Source of the DNA: Pollenia angustigena | Lineage: Eukaryota; Arthropoda; Insecta; Diptera; Polleniidae | DNA: 64,000 nt | Assembly (NCBI GenBank): GCA_930367215.1 | Contig: OV884060.1 | Span: 179,873,253 to 179,937,252 of the forward strand | Reading direction: 5' to 3' | In this document: piece after piece, positions 11,941-22,700 of the stretch | How positions within the stretch are numbered: position 1 is the stretch's first letter | Layout: every line of letters starts with the position of its first letter | Notes under the pieces: generated by a model | The model's database searches: none | The model's input: the letters and a program-made list of their open reading frames with translations, nothing else | What the model was told of the DNA's origin: nothing | Program-made: the position numbers and the translations under genes

Positions 11941-12576
11941 CTCTTAACACACGTTAGAACACTTTTTAAAATTTTATTTATTGTAATAATATTTTTAATA
12001 TAAAATATTAAGCAAAATTCTTAGTTTTTTGACAATTAATGTAATATTTTTTTTTAACTCTCTGAGTAAATTAATTGCATGGTTGCCAACTTTCACGTAA
12101 TACATAAATTTTTTGTAAGAAATTGCGATTTTCACATATAAAAGAGACTTGGTAATCGTAACAAGGGAACTACTACGTCATCAAACGGTAAAAGATGCGC
12201 AAGGCGTAATCTTTATTTCTATCATTCTTGAGTGGGCAAATGCCAACAAATTGGCCGCAAAAAAAACAAATCGGGAAATTATGCGAAAAACTAACGTGTT
12301 GCGTCCTTTTAATTTAATGTCTATATTTTTAACCATAGCTAATATGTATTTATGTAAGTTAACAATAAAATTATGAAGAAAAAAGGAACTTCTTATAAAA
12401 AATTTTCAGTTTTCAAATAATTTAAATAGAAAAATAATAAATTGCTCCACTGTCATAAACATAACAGTTTGAAAGTTACAAATTATTAGCCAATGAGAAC
12501 GAAGGTTGTGTGACGTCACAGTTCCAACATGCGCAGTAAAAACTTTTTTTATCTACCTGATGTCGTAATCTTTATT

Positions 12577-12791
12577 CAAGGCGAATTCATTCCAGGTAAT
12601 CTCGGTACTACAACAAGTACAACTCGTACAAAAACCACAAGCAATTTGTTTTTGTAAAATCATTGTACAATGTCAAATACAGAAATAAAACAAAACAGAA
12701 ACAAAGATAATAAACAAAATTTTGACATCCAACAGTGATTTTAGCTAATATCAGCAGGGCTTTTAAGACCACCTGTAATAAATTCGCCTTG
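12577..12791. mobile_element. short P-like MITE
   Basis: The ends CAAGGCGAATTCATTCCAGG and the inverse ending AATAAATTCGCCTTG sit between perfect 8-bp copies of TCTTTATT (12569-12576 and 12792-12799). It is 215 bp long, non-coding, and belongs to the same family as its host element 9842-13173. Confidence 0.8.
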
Positions 12792-13173
12792 TCTTTATTT
12801 CTATCATTCTTGATGTATTTTGTTTTTGTAAAAAGTTAGAGTGAATGTCAAAAATATTTGTTGAAAATATAAAAAAGTAAATATTTTTGTTAATAAAATA
12901 TACACAATTGCTTAAGAAACTCCTCAATTACAAATTAATTGTGGCTCCACTTATTCCTTGCGCATTTTTAATTTCTTGTGTATATATTTTTCACTTTTTT
13001 GTTTTATATAATTTAAATAAATTTTTTTTTTCAACTATTTAAATTTTTATTGAATTTTAAATTTCAATTAATTTTTCCACAAAATGTAAACAAAGCTTGA
13101 CATTCAGTATACACACAAAAAAATAAACAATAAACAGATGACTGAAAAATGCCACCTTTATGAATTCGCCTTG

Positions 13174-13536
13174 GCTTATCCCTTCAACAATAAATTTCAG
13201 TTTATCAATAGTATGAAATGGGAATTTAGCACATTTAAACGAACCTTGTAAATGAATTTTTTGAATCTTAAGAAAACTTTGATAATTTTTTTAATTAAAA
13301 TTTCTAAAGTGTTTAAACAATTTCTGCTATAATTTAAAAAAAAAAGTTTTAAAATATACAAATTTGGAAAAATTTATTAAAATTGTAGTAAACATTTTCA
13401 ATTCGACTTAACTTCATTAAAATTCTTATTAACTGTTATCCTGACAATTGCTGAAGTAAATAAATGACCCCTTTAATTTATCTTTTCTTTTTCAAATCTT
13501 TAATCAAAACTTTCAACGCTTTTTTTCTCATTTTAG
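13174..13536. repeat. right half of an older dispersed repeat and upstream DNA of gene 1
   Basis: The P-like element interrupts a repeat beginning CTAAGCAACCAG...ATGCGCATAGGA (9802-9841) and continuing CTTCAACAATAAATTTCAG (13182 on). Other copies are at 22998-23084 (continuing from 24673) and 42054-42095. The last 30 bases before 13537 form a pyrimidine-rich 3' splice site, CTTTTTTTCTCATTTTAG, so a 5' untranslated exon must lie further upstream. I could not locate it. Confidence 0.55.
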
Positions 13537-13537
13537 C

Positions 13538-13723
13538 ATGGAACTTAGTTCGGTGATCTTGCAAATTTCGTTTCTAATAATATTTGGCAAAATGTTGGCT
13601 TTCGGTTTTGTCGGTCCGGAAGAGCGAAAATGTAAATATTTAAGAGTGGATAAATTATTGAAAATACGCTGTTACGACATGAATCTAAAGGAGGTGCCGC
13701 AATATCTTAAAACATCTGTAGAG
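13538..13723 (+). CDS. gene 1 coding exon 1
   Basis: It encodes residues 1-62. The ATG follows a splice acceptor by one base, so translation starts at the beginning of this exon. The hydrophobic stretch SVILQISFLIIFGKMLAFGF is the signal peptide. It ends in a GAG|GTAAAA donor, phase 0. Confidence 0.85.
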
Positions 13724-16700
13724 GTAAAAAGAAAGAATATTTAATTAACTTTACTTAAGTATGAACATTTATCTGTGAATATTTAAACTATTTAAAAAAA
13801 AACTTTAATTGAATTAGATTTTCAATTATTTTTTTTTTTTGTTTTTGTATTACATTAACATAAAGTGTTCATTAACTTTTTTGAACTTGATTTGTTGCAT
13901 TTACATATGTATGTGGTTCGGGCGGTTCGAACAAATTTGTTTGGCAGTGCATCTGTCACTTTGTGTATCTGAAATAAAATGGATTTATATTTTAATTAAA
14001 TGAGAAAATATGTGACTTTGGTGGCATCCACTCAGTTTATGTGTGTGTGTGTGTGCTTCTGTTTTTGTAAAGCATCATGCTGAAGTTGTTGCAAATGTCA
14101 ACCAGGGTTCGGAATAATTTATTCTTTACTTGATTAAATTAAGCAGAAAATCTACATAAATTTTAAACTAAACTGTTAAATAAAGCAAATATTATTTAAA
14201 ATCAATAAGCATTATTTGTGAGAAAATATGGAATATTTGCAATAAATATGTGCACATTGGGATTGAATGGATAAAAAGTTATTATAAATCGATATGATCT
14301 TTTGCTTTAATAATTTTTTTTTTAAATAAAAATGGTATGGATAACAATATAAACTGGCAGTAAATTACACATTTTATACAAAAAATCAAAGTTAAAGATC
14401 TCCACAATATTTTGAATTATATTTCAAGATTTTCCAAGTAAACTCTTTATACACACAACAACAGTGGCGAGGATATTTGGCATGTGTGTAACACCGATAC
14501 TGGTTGACTGAGAGCCACCTTCTGAATTGATCTAAAGATGTCCGTTCGTTCGGTGGCTGTCCATGTAAACCTTGTGCGCAAAACACGGGTCGCAGTTTTT
14601 AAGATAATTCAATGAAATTTTGTACATACGTTTATCTTGTCATTCCTCTTCTCCTATTTACATATATATTATATATAAGCACAAATACCCTAACAGCCAA
14701 CTGCAAATTAAAAAGTGCGAGAATCACAAAACAAAACAGAAGTGCAGAGTACATGAAACTGAGTATCCCTCTCCAATCTTCTTACCTCTTCCACCAAAAA
14801 ACTCAAGAATTGCTGCAACAAAAATTGCAACTCTGGACGATGACTTACAATTCGAAAAAGACGGGACCAGCAGCCGTATTCTGTAACTCTATCTCTATCG
14901 TTAAAAATATTTTCTGTAATTCGCTAAAGCTAAATCTCTATCGCTAAAAATCTAGAAAGTTGATTTAGCGATTTTTCGCTACGAATGCAATTCTGTAACT
15001 TGCATTGCTAAATTTGGCAATGCCATACAAATTTCAATCGCCGCAATTTTAACTTTTAATGTCATCGATAAAATTTTTAAATTTTTTGTTCTCTAAGGCA
15101 TTTTAGCGATCGAGATTTAGCTTAGCGAATTACAGAATACGGCTGCTGCAACGTGCATTGCTAAATTTGGCAATGCCATGCAAATTTAATTCGCCGCAAT
15201 TTTCTAAGGCATTTTAGCGATCGAGATTTAGCTTTAGCTTAGCAAATTTCATTCGCTCGCCAACAATATAACGGGTTATCAATTTTTCGGTTTCAAAAGT
15301 AAAGTTAAACAAATCACACATTAAATTATGATTTCGATGAAATTTATATTTTAATATAATGATTAGATCTTGTCATTACGTACGAAATCTTTTTGATGTT
15401 GTTTTGGAACACTTTTTCACACATTTTGGGCAGTATCTACCGATAACTTGACGAATGGTCATTTTCAAATAGTCCAACCTTACGGGATTATCTGCGTAGA
15501 CAGGGTTTTTGACGTAGCCCTAAATCGGTCGTGTTGAGTGGCTCGGACACCAACTTGTTAAAACCACATATCGTTCAAAGACGGCCACAGTGCCGTGAAT
15601 TGACTGCAACGGTTCTTCCAATATTTTCGGTGATATTTTCGACAGTGCGCACATTGCGATAATGCACAGGCGTGACCGCACCTGTAACGCATCCATTCCT
15701 TGCACAGTAGGTCAATTATGAAAACCACAATCACTCCCAAATTATCGAAAAGTGGTGGAAATGTTTCAACTACAAATATTGCAGTAAGTTTTGACTATTT
15801 TTACTCGTTCTTCGGGGGTTTAACGATCCATATTCGTAATGGGCAAACCTTTCACTAAATAAATGACACTTCAGATGACAGATATTTAATAGCCTTGTCA
15901 GACCGGTGGTTTTGAAACTACTAAATGGATAACAATGTACAAGATCTAGATAAGGGTCTAGGCCCTTAAGAGACAAACTGCAGAAAATAAACAATTTTAT
16001 GTTCTAGATGTCTTAATTTTTGATCACATACCACGGAAATGAGATGAGTTTCATTATTGTCTTTCAAAAGTCAAGTTTCAGATAATTTAACAAGCGTTAT
16101 GTTTGCGTCAAGTCATGAGTTATTAAAAAAGAGGGATAAACAGATTGAAAAATGTACAGACTTGTTTGAACCTTTCCATTTTCTCTTTGCCTTTTATTTT
16201 CTTATTCGTTTGTCATGGTCCAGACATGCAAGTTTTGTTGCTGTTTTTAAAAATTTTGCTTTGAAATTGTATTAGTTTCGAGATTATGAAATTATCGTTT
16301 TGCAATTTTTGTATTTTTGTCTTTGGTTTCCTCTTCTCCTTTTTATATTTTATATATAAATAACGATACACCTACAGCCAACTTCAAGTTTAGAAGAGTG
16401 AGAATAACAACACAAAACAGAATTGCAGAGTACATGCAACTGAGTAACACTCCCCAATTGCTGCAACAAAAATTGCAAGTCTGGACAATGACTTATCTTC
16501 TACATGAGTTTATCTTGAAAGTAAAGGGAAAGGAATTTAACGAAACAAATAGTTCGTGTATGAACGTAAGCACATGCTCAAAAGAAAATTAAACATAAGC
16601 TAAACCTTATGCGTGTGAATCAGTACATACATATGTACTTACCCTGCAGGAAATGTCACTAGTGAATCTGTACTGATTCACTATTGACACAGTCACCAGT

Positions 16701-19700
16701 ACTAGTGACCTTTTATACCCCAGGCAATGTTATTTACTATAGACATTTAACATGTGCGTGTCATTGGAAATCTACCACTGGCGTTGGTACTATAGACTAG
16801 GTACTGACTAGGTAGTTCCTTTGGGAACATAAGTAGACATTGCAACCAGAGAATCGCTAGTTCATTTTAGTAAAAGTAGTCTAAGAATTGTACTTCTCAG
16901 TTGTTATTGATAAAATCTTTTTCGTATTAAAGCCAAATATAGTGGCAAATGTAATGTAGTGTGGACACTTTGTTGACAATGTCACCAATATAGCCGACAA
17001 AACTGGTGACGTGGAGACACTTGCACCCAGGTTTCCTTCAGGGTATTGACTGCTCAGTATAAAACAAAAACAAACTATTGACGAATTCGTTGACAATGTC
17101 CCTAGAAATGCACTAGAACTGTAATATAACTCTACCCACCCAACAAATCAAACTTGTGGACATTTTATTTGGTGCAATTGTCGCTACAGAAAAGAGTGGT
17201 GACATAGAGATATATTGCTCTACGCTGACTACAGGGTAGCTTTACAGTCATAACTTTATTTAATTGGAATTGAATAATACACACATACACACACACACTT
17301 TAACTGGAAAGCAGAATAATGTACAAAAGATTTATTTAAAAACTTCTGTGTAGCGCTTTCTGACACAAACAACAATAAAATGAAAAATTTACTAAAAAAC
17401 CATAAATGAAACTCAATTGAACTTAATTATTAAATAAAACACTTGCTACGTGTAGCTAAATACATACATATGTAAAAACATGCATACATTCATTAATACA
17501 TACATCCATTCGTAATGCTGGCACCAGTAGCTAAAATAATTTTACGATCTTTTGATATGGAAAAAAGGAAAAATTTACAAAATAATTTTCATTTAAATTG
17601 CAGGTTTTGGATTTATCTTTTAATCGCATTAAGAAACTAAAACGCAGCTCGTTTCAACCCTACAATAGTGTTAAATATTTGCTTTTGTATGAAAATATGA
17701 TACAATCGGTGGAACCGGGTACCTTTTCACATCTTACATCACTACAGGTAAATGACATTTTCATAAACAAACAACAACAAGAAAAACCGCTATTAAAACA
17801 AAAACAAAGCAATGCATTTTAATAAACAGAGTTGTTTTTTGCAATAAAAAAAAAAAATAATAATAATATAAAACAAATTATCTGATTATATCTACAACAA
17901 TTATTATTGTATGTATTTCGGTTGGGTTTAATTGTTAACAAATCATTTAAAAACATGCAATTGTCATATTAACTAATTACTACTTAGACATTAACTCATT
18001 ATATTTTTCAAAAATTTTTATTTACAAATCCCATACAATAATTATAACACTTATGTATAATAATTTTTACTATAAATTTTCCCTCAACAGGAAATTGATC
18101 TATCCAATAATGCCCTTATGACAATACCTTTAGGATTGATGCACTTGCCTTCCTTAAGAAATCTGTATATCGATAGCAATGAATTGACATTTTTAGAAAG
18201 AGACTTGGAGGCTTTGGATACGCCCATTAAAGCTCCCTTAGAATATATAAATGTGGCCGATTGTGGTCTACAGGATATACCTAATTTGGGTATATTGCCA
18301 AGTAAGTTTTGATTATATTTTATATATTTTTTTTTGCTAAAATTTGGTTTATTTTTAGATCTGTGGCATATTAATGCCTCCATGAATCCCTTAATGGATT
18401 TAAGTATAGAACGTTTTGCCTACTGGTGCAATTTAAAGAGTATCGATTTAACGCGTACCCAATTATCGCAGTGTCAGTGCCAACAGGTCAATAATCATTT
18501 AAGAAGTTTGCAAGTTAAAACAAAATTTGTACCAGTTTGTGTGGGTAAGTTTAGCATACGAAATTAAATTATGTAAAGTTTTAAAAACATCTTTTTGGAT
18601 CGAAAAAAGAAAAGTTATTGCAAAAGATAAGAGGTAAAATGATTTTGCGTTCTCTTTATAAATCCTTAAAATATTCGTGAAAACTTGAGGCCATGAGATT
18701 TTCTAGGCATAAGCATTCATTTTGTCTATAGAAGAAAAAAAAACGAAGGAAATAAATATTTAGCTGACAAACAATGATCCCAATATTATTTGTTGAATAT
18801 TTTTCTCTTAAATAAGCATGAGGACACATAACTTACCAAAAATATCTGCATACAGTAAAAAATCTGGTATAAAAATAACAAAATTGGCACCATCTGTTGT
18901 CAAAAGCGAGCCAACTACGTTTGCGTTCAATTTGATAACGGACGGTGTCAATATTTTTTAACCACCTTGTTGTCATTTTGCCAACACTTGGTTTCATTCT
19001 GACAACAAACTGTAAATATTAGGGTATTAATTAAATCGACCTTTTGCTTTAATCGGTTAATCGCTCGATTAATTAACCGAGGTTTTGGTTTAATCGGTTA
19101 ATAATCGGTTAGTTTTGTTTTTGATCGGTTAACCGATTAATCAAGTTTTTTTATAAATTAAGTTATTTCAATGTATAAAAACGCATTAATTGCTTATTAT
19201 TTGGAGCTTATTAGTAAAAAAAAAAAACAATAACATACCAAACATAACAATTCATAAGTATTTAATATCCATTTTTCAATTAATACACAAGGTGTGCTAT
19301 CAAGTCATATCGTCACAATATACAACTGTTTAAAATAAATTTTGTTGTGTTTCAAACAAAATAAAAATTTTAATGCTGTGTTCATTGATTCTTCATAACT
19401 GTACAGTAGGTATAAAACTAAATTATATGCGGTAGCCTACAACAGTCATATCGTCGGCTTAATATGCAAACCTGCAAACTCACTTTCAGCACATTTAACA
19501 GGAGAGACAAAAAACTTTTTATTTTCCTATTTGCAGCTTCATAGAAAATTCAAAATACAGTTAGTTTTACAACCTACAAGACTTAAATAGAAAAAACCAA
19601 CATGCTGGTCGACGTGGCGTTAGGGTAGCCAGATTTTAAATTCGGAAAAACAGTACATTGAATACATAAAAACAGTACAATCAAGAAAAAAACAGTACAT

Positions 19701-22700
19701 TTTTTTTGACGACAACATTACCATTTGTTTTAATAAGTAACCCCCAATTTCACCAAGTTCAGATATAATTAACTATCAGTTCAAGCTGTCAAAACATATT
19801 GTAAGCTGAAAGTTAAAGTAATAGCTAGTTTTAACTTAACTTGGTGAAATTGGGGCAAATATGTATTTAAAACTTTTGATTCATATGCAACAACAATTAT
19901 ATAAAGAAAGAAATACACTTAAAATGTGTAACGTCAAAGGAATTATTTCCAGTTGATGGCATTTCATAAATATACATATGAAATTACTCCATTTGCGTTT
20001 AAAAAGCAAACACCACAAACGAAGCATTTGGCCAGGAAAACCATAACATTGCTGTAAGCCATATAAGAAAGGAGAAAAGCCTTACTTAGCTCAAAACAAT
20101 CAACACATTGATTTTGTAAGTACGATTTTCTTTAAACATATTCGTATTTAAAGCAATTTTCACTACACACATATTTGCACAAATCATAATTAATTTTAAA
20201 TAATTTTTAAATTATTTACGGCTAATTTTACCAAGTTCAGCTATAATTAATTATTACTAAAACAATAGGTTTTTTGACTTTTATAATGAAAGTTAATTAA
20301 ACCTGAACTTGGTGAAATTGGCCATTAATCTATAAAATCCAAAAAAATAGTTTGGTTTCTTTTTATTTCACAAAATCTGAAAATATTTAAAATCAAGTGC
20401 AATTGAAAATGATGAATATTTTCAAAAAAAAATTTGGAAAAATTAACTTATCTTTTTCTTATTTCAGTAGTTTAGGTAAAGAAAAGTGGTCCTCAAAGCT
20501 ATTAGGTATTTTTATAAATTTTGAACACGGATAATGTTCCAAATTTGTTTGTTTTCAATTTTACGTGATTTCGATTTCCAGAACATGCCCGAAAATTAAA
20601 AAAGTTCTAAAAATAAGTATTTTTTTAGTACTTAAAAAAAATTTTGATTTTATTTTTGTCTTTCTCAGGTGTGGAAAGGGAAAGACTATTGGAAGAGGTG
20701 GCCATAAAATCATAACAACACGAAAATATACCACTGCTACGAGCCACCCATTATAATTTAGATTTCTACTGTGTATTTATGAGCAAACAATGACCACAGC
20801 GTGAAAACTCTTATTATTTTAGAACTTTTTTTTTAACACAACATAATTTTTTGTAAGCCAGTTCTGTTAAATATAGACTGAGCAAAAAAAAAAACAGTAC
20901 AAAAAACAGTACAAATTGTAAAACATTTGCGTACTGTTTTAGGAGTTGTGCATTAAACAGTACAGTTGCAAAAAATCAGTACATGTACTGCTTAAAACAG
21001 TACGTATGGCAACCCTACGTGTCGTACCTTTCTCTACCACACGGCATCAAAATTTAATTTACATAAAAAGTGGATTTAGCCGGTTTGCATACTAAGCCGA
21101 CGTTATATATTTCTTGTAATTATTTTAAGACATAAGACCTTATGACTTTTTTGTGAATCCCCCAAATATTTATTTATAAAAAAATAAAATGAGATAATTT
21201 CTTTAGTTATTTCAATAGTTAAAGAAGATCTTATAAAATAATCTTATAGAAAAGTAAGTTTTTTTAAATGTTTAGGCTTAAAGCTCTTCTTTTCTTTAGT
21301 TTTTTCCAAAACTTGACTTGAATCTAATTTCTCAGTCCATTTCCAGGATTTCTCTAAACATATAAAATACTCCATTATGCCATTAGAGTTTATAAAAATA
21401 TTTATCACTTCTAACTGTTTTAGGTAATTCTGTTAAAAGACATTACAGAAGATATAACAAGAAAGAAATAACTAAACACATACATGAAACAGAAAAAAGG
21501 TGTTGGTAATCAAAAATTTAACCCATTTTTCGCCATATTCCTGTTGATCGATGATGAAGATAAAAAATTATTGTAATTTTAGTCAACGGTTGGCAGAAAA
21601 TGGGTTAAAATTAAGATCACTGAACATCTTCTTTGTTTGTATGAAAAAATATTTTCTAAACACATACATTTTGTATATGAGACGAAAAAAAATAATTACA
21701 ATCACAAAAAAATATGTTATAATACTACCAAATATTGAAAATTTTATTACATCGGTTAATCGACTGAAATTAATCGGTTTAATCGTTAATAGAAAAAAGC
21801 CAGTTTGAAATTAACCGATCAGTTAATCGGGTAGTAATTAATCGGTTAACCGATTGACGGTGAATACCCTAGTGAATATATATTTTATCATCAGGGAAAC
21901 CAGAAATATTCTCTAAAAAATACGTTTTATGCGCATTAAATATGCAGTAAAAACTAAATAAATATGACTAACAGATTGGTCCAGATTTCTATGTATAACA
22001 CACAACGCCAAAACGCACTGATTTTTCCTTAATTTTTGCTCATTTAAAAAAGTAAAGCCAAAAATTTCGCAAAAAAATTATTTTATTTGCTGCAAAAGCT
22101 CATGAAGGCGTCTTAAAAAATTAAACATGTACCAACTCAAAAAGGCACAATATGCGCCAAAATCTCGATGCCAAAATTCATAAAAAGCACTATAACGGAT
22201 AAAAAACATTCAATTGCATATTTAAAGTTTCCCTGTTTATCACCATAATGGTATCATTCCGATAATATGTTGTTTTCATTTTTGACAACACACCGTTGAT
22301 ATTTATTTGACAGCATTCCGTTATCATTCCGAATAAACATTGTTCTTAGGGCTAACAAATCAGAGAAAGTTAAACTGTCTGTTTGGTTTAAAATGTGTTT
22401 AAGCCAATAAATCTATAAATCACTAATATAAACCATCTTTAAACGCATAAAATTGGGCGTTTAAACTACCAATACAGACCATATGAATTTGATAAGATTT
22501 ATCGTAGTTCTGCCACATGTTATTTTTTTAACTGCATGTAAAACATAGGACTCTGATTTATAGTTGTTGAGCTTAAACTACATATAACTTCAAGTTTAGT
22601 TAAACTAAACCAGCGTTTAAACTATCAGTGATTTATAAGTCTTTTAGAGAATAACCCATGCTGAAACCAACCAATAAAAAATTTATTATATAAATATTTT

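Larger units (their letters stand above)
9907..12815. repeat. large internal inverted blocks in order A-B-A'-B'
   Basis: Block A (9907-10338) returns inverted at about 10715-12080 once the hAT MITE is removed. Block B (about 10340-10715) returns inverted at 12229-12576 plus 12792-12815, itself split by the 12577-12791 insertion. Shared landmarks are CAGAGAGTTAAAA, GAGCAGAAAAGAG, GACGCAACACGTTAG and ATGCGCAGTAAAAAC. This gives long snap-back potential without a protein. Confidence 0.7.
9842..13173. mobile_element. P-element-like non-autonomous transposon with nested insertions
   Basis: The ends are CAAGGCGAATTTATAAAGG and its inverted partner ending GAATTCGCCTTG. A perfect 8-bp duplication GCTTATCC lies at 9834-9841 and 13174-13181. 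Several other ends in the window share CAAGGCGAATT-x6-AAGGTGGT. Drosophila P has CATGATGAA followed by AAGGTGGTC at the same spacing and also makes 8-bp duplications, so P superfamily is my inference. There is no transposase reading frame. Inside are a PIF-like MITE (9964-10183), a hAT MITE (10801-11940), a smaller member of its own family (12577-12791) and large internal inverted blocks. Confidence 0.7.
13724..17603 (+). other. gene 1 intron 1
   Basis: It is a GT-AG intron of 3.9 kb. It holds a repeat fragment at 14393-14625, a MITE at 14871-15145, a Tc1/mariner-like remnant (15370-15740, minus), a pair of diverged direct repeats (14625-14856 and 16310-16494), a GT microsatellite near 14040, and a CA stretch near 17280. 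The stretch 16500-17600 shows no other clear element. Confidence 0.75.
19621..21017. mobile_element. hAT element with AACAGTAC subterminal array (third shell)
   Basis: The ends TAGGGTAGCCA and the inverse TGGCAACCCTA have flanks CGTGGCGT and CGTGTCGT, an 8-bp duplication with one mismatch. AAAACAGTACA is repeated just inside both ends. There is no transposase frame. It contains two small MITEs. Confidence 0.75.
19451..21102. mobile_element. MITE with CGTCGGCTTARTATGCAAACC ends (second shell)
   Basis: CGTCGGCTTAATATGCAAAC at the left is inverted at the right as GTTTGCATACTAAGCCGACG. It surrounds the hAT element 19621-21017. A lone left end of the same family is seen at 41400-41425. Confidence 0.6.
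19020..21871. mobile_element. hAT element with TTAATCGG subterminal array (outer shell of nest)
   Basis: The ends TAGGGTATTAA and the inverse GAATACCCTA are flanked by GTAAATAT (19012-19019) and GTGAATAT (21872-21879), an 8-bp duplication with one change. TTAATCGGTTA-type motifs are repeated in both orientations at 19050-19145 and 21750-21860. It has no intact transposase. It is interrupted by a second element at 19451-21102. Confidence 0.8.

Noticed and set aside
14612..14947. 111-codon open frame with a hydrophobic N-terminus
   Set aside because: It lies within a diverged direct repeat and runs into a MITE. The repeat partner at 16310 does not preserve the frame.
16057..16275. 72-codon open frame in gene 1 intron 1
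   Set aside because: No motif and no repeat or splice support.
16650..17240. Possible element with CCCTGCAGG and ACAGGGTAG ends
   Set aside because: End similarity is too short, and no target duplication or second copy is visible.
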